64,000 nucleotides of DNA from Gammaproteobacteria bacterium (GTDB lineage: Bacteria; Pseudomonadota; Gammaproteobacteria; Pseudomonadales; Azotimanducaceae). The DNA lies in NCBI GenBank assembly GCA_012960535.1, contig DUBB01000031.1, forward strand, positions 217,294 to 281,293, written 5' to 3'. This document shows, in pieces, positions 1-6,811 of the stretch. Every line of letters starts with the position of its first letter. Positions within the stretch are counted from its first letter, which is position 1. The notes below the pieces were generated by a model, which saw nothing but the letters and a program-made list of their open reading frames with translations, did no database searches and was not told the DNA's origin. The translations under genes were made by a program, and so were the position numbers.

Positions 1-562
1 CCCGGGTCGGACTGGGATTAGCTTTTAGCAGCCCCACTGCCGACATAACCTGCCCGGGCGTGCAATAACCACACTGTGGACCCAACTCAGCCACAAAAGC
101 CTGCTGCACCGGGTGAAGATCGCCATTGGCGGTCTGCAGACCTTCTATCGTCGTCACCTGCCGACCTCTGACTCCATGACTCAGTGTTGAACAGGCGTAG
201 GTCGGTATATCATCAATGAGAATTGTGCAGGCACCACACTCTCCCCGGTCACAACCCAGTTTGGTTCCAGTCAGTCCGAGTTTGTAGCGCAGCGTCATGG
301 CAAGCGTTTCCTGGGGAAGCACATCGACGCGCCGGGCTTTACCATTGACATTCAGCGTAATCAACCTCTCAACGGTGCCGGCAATACCTGCCGTGGAGGC
401 GGTCTCACCGGAGCAGCCAGTTAACGTGCCCAGCATAGAGCCGGAAGCAACCGTGGCGCCAGTGGCAATGATGCCCTTAATAAAGTTTCGTCGGGATACT
501 CTGGCTGATACAGACATCGCTGGACCACCAGAGCCCAGGGGCGTAAAAACTTCAGGTTTCAT
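1..562 (-). CDS. [2Fe-2S] subunit of a molybdenum hydroxylase (partial, runs off left edge)
   Basis: Translating the minus strand from the ATG at 562 gives 187 residues with no stop before the window edge. The N-terminus has a twin-arginine motif (SRRNFIKG, Arg24-Arg25), then a hydrophobic stretch ending in a lipobox-like LTGC (Cys50). Next comes a plant-ferredoxin-type domain with CxxxxCxxC (Cys104, 109, 112) and Cys124, then the first half of the second cluster (CGYC, Cys164/167). This is the small-subunit layout of xanthine dehydrogenase, isoquinoline 1-oxidoreductase and aldehyde oxidoreductase. The last two cysteines and any molybdopterin subunit lie outside the window. An AGGAAA ribosome site precedes the start. 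Most such small subunits have no signal of their own (the one at 43915-44409 does not), so a Tat plus possible lipid signal is unusual. Its substrate is unknown; oxidising the aldehyde made by the nearby amine dehydrogenases is an inference. Confidence 0.85.
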   Translation of the reverse strand, partial: MKPEVFTPLGSGGPAMSVSARVSRRNFIKGIIATGATVASGSMLGTLTGCSGETASTAGIAGTVERLITLNVNGKARRVDVLPQETLAMTLRYKLGLTGTKLGCDRGECGACTILIDDIPTYACSTLSHGVRGRQVTTIEGLQTANGDLHPVQQAFVAELGPQCGYCTPGQVMSAVGLLKANPSPTR

Positions 563-853
563 AAATGATTTCCTGTGACTGTACTGATAATTACTAACAC
601 TCTATCCAGATAAAAGAGATTTGGTCAAGCGTTTCTCGTTAACAGCCCATAGGACGCCTTAAACAAGAACCGATTACTGCCTGTTGAGGGGCCTGCTAAG
701 GTTGATCTGTACAATATTAAATCCAGAACGGGCCAACAATCTGATTCGAATCAGTTCAAATTGGCTACAAAACAATCCTGGTCACCAATCCGAGTGGGTA
801 CGCGATATAAAAGGCTCGAAACAACTTGATACTTCTGCCAGACATCGTCTAAT

Positions 854-1174
854 TCAGGTCCGGCTCCCACTTATGGCTAGATAGCGTCCGTTTTCGAAAC
901 CATCAAAGTAGCTTGCAAGCATCGGGTGATCGATCTGACCCTCTCCAGCATAAGCCACCAAGTTTCGCTGGGCGACGTAGGTAGTGTGATCCGCTTCATG
1001 AACCAGCACATGATACCAGGGTGCATTTTTGGGTGGTTTTGAGAGCGCCATTTTCTCGTACCATTGGTTTGAACCCAGAAATACGGGATCAACACCATAC
1101 ACCAGTCCCCTATAAGCAAACCGCTGATGCGTTATTTGCTGGCCTATGCTAAAGACAGCACCCATTGTCGACAT
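854..1174 (-). CDS. hspQ: Heat shock protein HspQ
   Basis: This 106-residue protein matches the HspQ/YccV family along its whole length: IGQ..THQRFAYRGLVYGVDP near the start, then a KPPKNAPWYHVLVHE block, HTTYVAQRNL and a C-terminal DHP.L..YFDGFENGRY. In Escherichia coli HspQ is a small hemimethylated-DNA-binding-fold protein that acts as a Lon specificity factor. The gene stands alone between the molybdenum-hydroxylase subunit and the amine dehydrogenase cluster and has no evident functional tie to either. A second Met at residue 4 is an alternative start. It is the best hint in this part of the window for a proteobacterial, probably gammaproteobacterial, host. Confidence 0.9.
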   Translation of the reverse strand: MSTMGAVFSIGQQITHQRFAYRGLVYGVDPVFLGSNQWYEKMALSKPPKNAPWYHVLVHEADHTTYVAQRNLVAYAGEGQIDHPMLASYFDGFENGRYLAISGSRT

Positions 1175-1310
1175 GCAAGAATCCCGGCTATTACTCTAAA
1201 CAATCATAGCAGAGGCGAACTTGCCGCGGGAATAGCAGCGCCCGGGGTAAATCAGGCATAATCTTCAATGCCATTTCCCTGACAGTTCAATCCTTCGATA
1301 AAGACGCTAT

Positions 1311-1760
1311 TCAGGGGATTAACGCATCCAGCTTGTTTATGCTATCAATCAAGGCTGCCCTATAGGTGACCACATCCTGTAGCGGCTCTGCCCGCCATCT
1401 GCCCACTTCGGCTTCGTTATAAGGGACAAAATTAGCCGGTACCTGTTTAGGAGAAACGCGCCACAACATCCAATTCAACAGCTCCGCAAGCTTTTGATCT
1501 GACAAAGGGGCATTGGCTGAACCCGGCACCTGGACCAGATATTTTCGTCCACCTGGAACCAGTAGGAACTTACCCACAAAATCCGCCATAACAGGAACTG
1601 ATCCATCCGCGGTACCGGCACCCGTCGGGCCATGACATCCCTGGCAATTCAGCATGTAATTCACATTGGCTCTGTTGGGATTTTCCACACCCTCAATCTG
1701 AGCATTGAGCGTGGACATAGAAAAAGTCAGAACTGCAAAGACTAGCATCAACTTCTTCAT
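1311..1760 (-). CDS. Periplasmic monohaem cytochrome c of the amine dehydrogenase cluster
   Basis: The protein has 149 residues from the chosen Met, with a Sec signal peptide (about residues 1-20, ending LNA) and one haem-binding motif CQGCH at residues 39-43. A longer reading frame back to 1814 exists, but it would overlap aauA and place 18 residues before the signal, so I use the ATG at 1760, four bases after the upstream stop. It is the last gene of the TTQ dehydrogenase operon. From memory, the Alcaligenes faecalis aau cluster also has a small monohaem cytochrome c gene downstream of the light-chain gene. The likely role is to accept electrons from the TTQ enzymes; no amicyanin or azurin gene is visible. 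The distal haem ligand cannot be assigned by eye. Confidence 0.82.
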   Translation of the reverse strand: MKKLMLVFAVLTFSMSTLNAQIEGVENPNRANVNYMLNCQGCHGPTGAGTADGSVPVMADFVGKFLLVPGGRKYLVQVPGSANAPLSDQKLAELLNWMLWRVSPKQVPANFVPYNEAEVGRWRAEPLQDVVTYRAALIDSINKLDALIP

Positions 1761-1764
1761 ACTT

Positions 1765-2292
1765 TTAATCCAGCGGCATACCAACCACGATGGCGGTAGA
1801 GCAATGGTATACATTACTTGATGTGCCCAGGCACCAGTTTATGTCGTTGCTTCTCTGTGGAAGGTACATAGGACGATCGCCTTCATTACGATTACACATA
1901 CAATTACCACACCCTGATTTACCGCAGCAATCGTTGTAGGAAATCACGTAACGCTGCTGGTCCGAAGGGTTGGTGCAGGTACCAATCCAGGTAATCGGCG
2001 ACATCTCAGTACCAGGAGGACAGCTATTAGTACTGCCGCCGCAACAGGAACACAGGTAGCCATCAATGGCACAGTACCGCCAGTAATCACAGCTCTGCTG
2101 GTCGCCAATGTCTTCGAACGAGCCATTACTATTTGCTTTTTCATTGGCCCGGGCCACCGGCAACAAAGGTAACAGTGACGCGCCTACCATACCCGTGCCC
2201 AGCCAGCCCAGATAGCCTCTTCGCGAGGTCTTGCGTGCCATGCCACGACTTATCTTTTCGGTTAGTTTATCTATCAACTTGTTCTCAGCCAT
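1765..2292 (-). CDS. aauA: TTQ amine dehydrogenase light chain, copy 1 (aromatic-amine type)
   Basis: The 175 residues include a long twin-arginine leader (SRRGYLG, Arg24-Arg25, ending ARA) and a cysteine-rich mature chain. CDYWRYC, LCSCCGG, CPPGTEMSPITWIGTC, YNDCCGK and DINWC are the landmarks of methylamine/aralkylamine dehydrogenase beta subunits. The two tryptophans that become the TTQ cofactor are Trp102 and Trp153. The mature part holds 14 cysteines, and the CSCC and CGxCxC spacing resembles A. faecalis aromatic amine dehydrogenase more than Paracoccus methylamine dehydrogenase (comparison from memory). Asp77 and Asp121 match the acidic residues used in TTQ biogenesis and catalysis. The residue after Cys164 is Ser where I recall a catalytic Thr. 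The gene lies 9 bases after mauD with an AGGGAA site. It pairs with the heavy chain at 3468-4610. Confidence 0.93.
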   Translation of the reverse strand: MAENKLIDKLTEKISRGMARKTSRRGYLGWLGTGMVGASLLPLLPVARANEKANSNGSFEDIGDQQSCDYWRYCAIDGYLCSCCGGSTNSCPPGTEMSPITWIGTCTNPSDQQRYVISYNDCCGKSGCGNCMCNRNEGDRPMYLPQRSNDINWCLGTSSNVYHCSTAIVVGMPLD

Positions 2293-2301
2293 AACTATTC
2301 C

Positions 2302-2934
2302 CTAGCTTCTCGTAGAATCGTATTGTTTTACTCCAGTAGAATCGGTGTCCACGGCCTGCTGCAAGTAGTCCTGGATAGAGGCAACATCCATTCGCTCTGC
2401 TTCAAACAGGCTTTCCAGGTGTTCTCTCGAATTCACTATACCCAGGGAACTAATCAATCCAGTGCTGCCCACTAAAACCCCATAGGGGAGTTTACTGACC
2501 CCATAGGATCGCCCGACGAACTCAGACAGTGCATAATCGAACTGCCCTAATTTCTCTGCGCTGACAAAGCGGCGATGTTCATCTTCATTATCACCATCAC
2601 TCAACAAAATAATTTCCCTTCCCCGTTCCGTTCTCTGCATCGTTTTCAGAACCGGTAATAAACTCTTACAGACCGGACAGTCCGGCGCGAGAAAGAACAA
2701 TAACTGACCGCTCTCGGTGGGCTCGCCTATTTGCAGCTCGCGGCCTTCAATAGATTTCACCACCGCTCGCGGCGCGGCATCGCCCACTTTAAGTTGCTGG
2801 TTAATCATGAGCGCCCCGGCGGGCGCCACACGCTCATACAGAACACCAACCTGGCGTGCCAGCGCGAACACCATAACGACCAATATTAGCACCAGCACCC
2901 AGAGTGCACTGACCGCAAATACCATCAAATCCAT
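2302..2934 (-). CDS. mauD: Thioredoxin-like methylamine utilization protein MauD
   Basis: From the ATG at 2934 this is 210 residues: an N-terminal membrane anchor (about residues 4-26) followed by a periplasmic thioredoxin-like domain with a CPVC redox motif (Cys86, Cys89). MauD is needed to form the six or more disulfides of the TTQ light chain, and this protein sits directly before the light-chain gene as in known mau/aau operons. The mauE stop and the mauD start share one base (TGATG), so the two are translationally coupled. An in-frame ATG at 2952 would add six residues and overlap mauE; the coupled start fits the anchor better. It probably serves both light chains, since no second mauD is present here. 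Confidence 0.9.
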   Translation of the reverse strand: MDLMVFAVSALWVLVLILVVMVFALARQVGVLYERVAPAGALMINQQLKVGDAAPRAVVKSIEGRELQIGEPTESGQLLFFLAPDCPVCKSLLPVLKTMQRTERGREIILLSDGDNEDEHRRFVSAEKLGQFDYALSEFVGRSYGVSKLPYGVLVGSTGLISSLGIVNSREHLESLFEAERMDVASIQDYLQQAVDTDSTGVKQYDSTRS

Positions 2935-3464
2935 CAGAGTTCCCCTAACCACAGACGACGATACTTGCCCTGGTTTACCAGCAACTGATCAAGCGTCAAA
3001 TACAAGCCACCGGCAATCATAACGATCGACAAGACAACCAGGCCCGCAATCATTTCCTTGCTACCCACCCATAGACCGAGATAGAAAGTGCTGAATGCAA
3101 CCACCATGAGCAATAGATTACGACCCAGCAGAATCACTGATAACGGTGTCGGCTCATCTCCGCAACCGCAATCAATGAAGCCTCTGCCTCGGCCCATATT
3201 AATGGCTATCGCAATAAAATAAACAGTCAATAAAATTCCCGCCAGGAACAGGCCAACAGCCTGAACGAACACCAGACTCGCGACTACCACCACTTCCAAA
3301 ACAATGAGCAGTCCTATAAAACCGGTAAGCAGTTGATCCGGCACAATATCATAGGCGCTGACCGAAGCCCTGAAACGATGCCACTGGCTTAGTTTGTGCT
3401 GCACAGCAAGCGCGAAAACAAAAGCGTAAAACCAACAGACCAGCTGAGTTTCAAGACCCGACAT
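2934..3464 (-). CDS. mauE: Membrane protein MauE
   Basis: The 176-residue polytopic protein has about four hydrophobic spans and an FIDCGCG motif (Cys99, Cys101) between spans two and three. Family, length and position match MauE, the DoxX-like inner-membrane partner of MauD in methylamine/aralkylamine dehydrogenase maturation. It follows the heavy-chain stop by three bases with no clear ribosome site of its own, which points to reinitiation. The two cysteines may relay electrons or disulfides across the membrane to MauD; that is an inference. Confidence 0.88.
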   Translation of the reverse strand: MSGLETQLVCWFYAFVFALAVQHKLSQWHRFRASVSAYDIVPDQLLTGFIGLLIVLEVVVVASLVFVQAVGLFLAGILLTVYFIAIAINMGRGRGFIDCGCGDEPTPLSVILLGRNLLLMVVAFSTFYLGLWVGSKEMIAGLVVLSIVMIAGGLYLTLDQLLVNQGKYRRLWLGEL

Positions 3465-3467
3465 TAC

Positions 3468-4610
3468 TCAGTGAGCACCGTGAATCGAAAATGGTGTGGC
3501 CAGGGCTACTTTCAGCGTCTGAACATATTCCCCTTCAGGAATACGGTAAACATCGACTCCCAGCTCAGCATTGGTCACAAACATGAGTTGATTATCCCCT
3601 GTGCCCGAAGTTCCCAGGGCAATGCCCCAGTTTTCCAGCACGATCCGTGATAGACGCCTGCCCGCAGCCAGATCATACAGCCAAACTTCTGAACCGCCAT
3701 TTTTGTGCGTGCCCTCTGCGCCGTCAGCGTGCATCAGAAAGTAACCCAGACCTGAAGAATCAGTCATAACAGGTACCAGGCCACCCGGACGCCAGCCTGT
3801 ATCTTCACTGCTGGTTAAAGACCAGGAGGCTTTAGCAGAGACCTCTTCAGCACTAATATCAATAGGCAGAACTCGACTGTTGAAGGTTGGGAAATAGGCA
3901 ACGCCAGCCGAGATAGCCGCAGCTTCAAAAATCGGGTCGGCTTCCGGATCAAACAGTATTTCGGTACGCGAACTTGCCTTGAGGTTACCCTGTTGGTCCA
4001 ATTGATTGGTCATCAGTGAACCGTTCGCACAGATGGAAGTGAAACTTGTCTTGCCGTTTGGAATTACAAAGCCACAGCCAGAAGTCGGAATCTCCGAGGC
4101 AACTTCTCTTTTCTCCAGGTCTACTATGGTCACAGACTGCCCCGGAGTGAAATTATAAATACCAAGAAACCGATCTTCACCCAGCAACCCGGTTGTAATG
4201 GGTTTCGGCATCCCGGTAATACGCTTCGCCGGAATAACAATTTCATCTGCTACCTTCAGGGTGGAGGCATTCCATATCGTCACGACATCGGTACGCGTTC
4301 CACCACGACCGCCTCTAGAAAAAAAAGTTTCCGCGACATAATGCTCGTTTCGCTTTTTACTGTGGGCATAGGAAGCAATAAAACTGGCCGTTATCATGCC
4401 TTTGAACTGTCCGCCAACGTTGTCCGCCAACGGGTCGATAATAACCACTTCGCCTTCAAACATATGATCAAAGGAAAAATCATGAATCATTACCCAATGG
4501 TCTGGATACGACTCGGGCAGAACCTCAATCCTGCCGGTTGCTTCAGGCGAAAATTCCGCCTGCGCCATAGTCGCTAACAACACCAGCACCGCAACTCTTG
4601 TTAAAAACAC
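3468..4610 (-). CDS. aauB: TTQ amine dehydrogenase heavy chain, copy 1
   Basis: This is a periplasmic seven-bladed-propeller subunit of the amine dehydrogenase family, ending in the family-typical WRPGGLVPVMTD, EGTHKNGGSEVWLYDL, LDVYR-like and ATPFSIHGAH segments. The longest frame starts at 4649, but I prefer a GTG at 4610. It overlaps the upstream light-chain stop as TAGTG, has AGGGAG about nine bases upstream, and yields a clean Sec signal peptide (FLTRVAVLVLLATMAQA) directly at the N-terminus. That gives 380 residues. With mauE, mauD and the light chain at 1765-2292 it makes the standard B-E-D-A order. The heavy chain docks light chains and shapes the substrate channel; the amine substrate cannot be read from the sequence. 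Confidence 0.88.
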   Translation of the reverse strand: MFLTRVAVLVLLATMAQAEFSPEATGRIEVLPESYPDHWVMIHDFSFDHMFEGEVVIIDPLADNVGGQFKGMITASFIASYAHSKKRNEHYVAETFFSRGGRGGTRTDVVTIWNASTLKVADEIVIPAKRITGMPKPITTGLLGEDRFLGIYNFTPGQSVTIVDLEKREVASEIPTSGCGFVIPNGKTSFTSICANGSLMTNQLDQQGNLKASSRTEILFDPEADPIFEAAAISAGVAYFPTFNSRVLPIDISAEEVSAKASWSLTSSEDTGWRPGGLVPVMTDSSGLGYFLMHADGAEGTHKNGGSEVWLYDLAAGRRLSRIVLENWGIALGTSGTGDNQLMFVTNAELGVDVYRIPEGEYVQTLKVALATPFSIHGAH

Positions 4611-5158
4611 TACTGACTCCCTAGCCCAATAAGAACAGCTGTTGAACAATTGTAAATATTATTTGAAGTGCCAACACACCAGTTAATATCATTATTGGCG
4701 GAAGGCCTGTAAACCGGACGATCATCATCATTTCGATTGCACAGGCAACGGCCACAACTACTCTTGCCGCAGCAGTCATTGTAAGAAATCACATAATTCA
4801 AGCCGTCGGCCGGGTTCCGGCAAGTCCCTACCCAGGTAACAGGGGACATTTCAGTGCCAGGCGGGCAGGCGTTGGCAGTACCGCCGCAACAACTACAGAG
4901 AAAACCATCTATACCGCAGTAACGCCAATAGTCACAGCTGGATGGATCGCCGGGATCACCCGGTATGCCAGTAGTCTGAGCAGGAACATCGCTGCCGCCA
5001 CCACTGCTGCTCGCCCGGGCTACCGGTAGTAATGGCAGCATAGCACTGCCAGCCAGGGCTGTGCCCAGCATACCGATAAAGCCCCTTCTGGAACTCCGTC
5101 GTGCGATTTCTCGACTCGCACCCTCTGTGAACCTGTTCAGTTTTTCTAATAAATTCAT
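4610..5158 (-). CDS. aauA: TTQ amine dehydrogenase light chain, copy 2
   Basis: This is a second TTQ light chain: 182 residues from the ATG at 5158. The alternative ATG at 5173, immediately after the previous stop, adds five residues. I prefer 5158 because a G-rich site (GGGGGG) lies just upstream and because it puts the twin arginines at residues 24-25 with the same spacing as copy 1. The mature chain keeps both TTQ tryptophans (in VTWVGTC and DINWC) and 14 cysteines. It differs from copy 1 mainly in the Gly/Pro-rich linker after the leader and in the loop before Cys-Asp-Tyr-Trp. The residue after the last cysteine is again Ser (YNCSTA). It pairs with the heavy chain at 5174-6379 and has no dedicated mauE/mauD. 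Confidence 0.92.
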   Translation of the reverse strand: MNLLEKLNRFTEGASREIARRSSRRGFIGMLGTALAGSAMLPLLPVARASSSGGGSDVPAQTTGIPGDPGDPSSCDYWRYCGIDGFLCSCCGGTANACPPGTEMSPVTWVGTCRNPADGLNYVISYNDCCGKSSCGRCLCNRNDDDRPVYRPSANNDINWCVGTSNNIYNCSTAVLIGLGSQ

Positions 5159-5173
5159 TGCTTGCCCCCCCAT

Positions 5174-6379
5174 CTAATCAATGGCATGAACCATAAATGG
5201 CGTCTCTCCAAGTTGATGAATGCTGTGCAGATAGGTGCCTTTAATACCTTCGTAGACGTCCAGGCTGCCTTCTATGTTAACTACCAGCAGTTTCGGTTGC
5301 TTGCCTTTAGTGGTAGCAATACTCAGGGCGGGAATCTCCAACTCAATATCAAGGATTCGCCGGCTCTCTTGAAGGTCGTAAACCCAGACATGAGTCGCTG
5401 GGTCTTTGTGACTGCCCTCATAACCGTTTTCAGTCATGGCGACCCACAACAGGCCATCCTCGTGCCCGCTCTTACCGTGCCAGCCCGCTGGCCTCCAGTT
5501 TGCTGCTCGTTCGGCTTCGCTGGTTAACCACCATCGCTTCCTGATAACAGGCCTTTGTGCTGAGGCATCTATGGGCTGGACTTCGCCTGCATAAGTTACC
5601 ATGTACCAGACGCCTTGGATGAAGGCGGCTTTCTCTGACAATGGGTCACGATCAATATCATTAAATACAGCGCTTGACCAACGTTCAGTTTCCTGTCCCT
5701 TTTCGTCCAGGCCAATGGAAACCAGGCTGCCATTACCACACATCATGAAAAAACTGCTTTTTAAGCCTGGATACAGCATATAGCAACCCGGCGTCTGGAT
5801 TTCAGAGACAATGGCCTCTTCATCCAGATCAATGACCGTAATTGAAGTACCTGGATTCATGTTGAACACCAGCATAAATCTATCATCTGCTGTGATGGCT
5901 GTACTTGATTTATTGACAACCATGTTCATACGTTTTGGCGGTAGGTCTACTTCGCCAACCAGTTTTAAATCAGCGAAATCATAAATGGCAATGACGTCCT
6001 GGCGTTGTCCACGAGAGCCTCTACTGTGGATGGTTTCCCCCACATAATATTTTTGCCGCCCGACGGAAAAATCGATGGTCGCAAATTGCCCGGCACTGAT
6101 CATACCTTTAAAACGGCGGGTATTAATATCAACCAGGGAAAAACTTGAATCGATTAAACTGCCAAATGCAAGATCATGGACGATCGCATATCCCGCTGGA
6201 TAAGGCGTTGCAAGTGAAACCACATTGGGTATGGGTTCGGGTTTAAGTTCAGCCTGGGAGTAGGATGCACCCAAAGAAAAAATCGTCAAGGCAATCAACG
6301 CGAAACACGCCGTTTCAGCCCGCCTGCCAATAATTGCGCTTTGCCAGAACTGAAAAAAAGCAACCCTTCTCAAAGACAT
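5174..6379 (-). CDS. aauB: TTQ amine dehydrogenase heavy chain, copy 2 (first gene of the operon)
   Basis: The 401 residues start with a long N-terminal segment whose hydrophobic core (about residues 24-42, ending SYSQA) is a Sec signal. The rest is the amine-dehydrogenase heavy-chain propeller: YYVGETIHSRGSRGQRQDV, NWRPAGW, EGSHKDPATHVWVYDL and ETPFMVHAID align with the same blocks in copy 1. The two heavy chains are clearly homologous but well diverged, so the duplication is old or the copies came from different sources. A strong GGGAGG site precedes the ATG. It is the promoter-proximal gene, with a 9-bp inverted repeat 45 bases upstream. Confidence 0.92.
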   Translation of the reverse strand: MSLRRVAFFQFWQSAIIGRRAETACFALIALTIFSLGASYSQAELKPEPIPNVVSLATPYPAGYAIVHDLAFGSLIDSSFSLVDINTRRFKGMISAGQFATIDFSVGRQKYYVGETIHSRGSRGQRQDVIAIYDFADLKLVGEVDLPPKRMNMVVNKSSTAITADDRFMLVFNMNPGTSITVIDLDEEAIVSEIQTPGCYMLYPGLKSSFFMMCGNGSLVSIGLDEKGQETERWSSAVFNDIDRDPLSEKAAFIQGVWYMVTYAGEVQPIDASAQRPVIRKRWWLTSEAERAANWRPAGWHGKSGHEDGLLWVAMTENGYEGSHKDPATHVWVYDLQESRRILDIELEIPALSIATTKGKQPKLLVVNIEGSLDVYEGIKGTYLHSIHQLGETPFMVHAID

Positions 6380-6811
6380 AATTTCCTCCCTGTCAACTGC
6401 CTTGCTTAATAGCTGTCAGAATTCAATTAGAGCTTGTAAATGGAAGCCTCTAATTGCCTTGGACATACTAGTACGGTCAATGGTTTTGTGCAATCTAGAA
6501 CCAGAACACAACCAGGCTTTCCTAGCTTGTTGCTACATGTTTCTTTTCTTGTTTCTATTCTTGTTTTTTTTCGTTTGAAACTGAGCCCATTTCCTCCACT
6601 ACAGCGGACTAGTACGAACCATTAATCTGTATTATTTATAATTAAACTATTATAAAGTATAAAGTCATATGTGGCCTGATGCTACAGGCTCTCAGCAAGG
6701 GCAGGCCGGCAATTAAATTAGATTAAATTGATAGTAGCAACAGAAACAGAGACAATTGACTGGACAAGGTCGGGTTAATAGCAAGATACAACGAACTTCA
6801 AAGGGGAGCAC
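6380..6811. promoter_or_regulatory. Divergent control region between the amine dehydrogenase operon and the TonB receptor
   Basis: This 432-bp non-coding stretch separates two divergent transcripts. It contains a perfect 9-bp inverted repeat, CAATTAGAG (6424-6432) and CTCTAATTG (6448-6456), 45 bases before the heavy-chain start. A 9-bp direct repeat ACTAGTACG occurs at 6467-6475 and 6608-6616. A very AT-rich stretch at about 6625-6663 could be a promoter/UP region for the receptor gene. The inverted repeat is a plausible operator for a dimeric regulator, but no regulator gene is encoded nearby. Small open frames here show no protein-like character. Confidence 0.5.

Noticed and set aside
684..884. 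66-residue rightward open frame near HspQ
   Set aside because: No family-like sequence and it overlaps the 3' end of hspQ on the other strand; no ribosome site.
6467..6616. ACTAGTACG direct repeats as target-site duplication of a small mobile element
   Set aside because: No inverted ends at the borders of the enclosed 130 bp and no transposase; nine bases can match by chance.
6440..6625. 61-residue frame in the divergent control region
   Set aside because: Low-complexity, no ribosome site, lies in a region better explained as regulatory.
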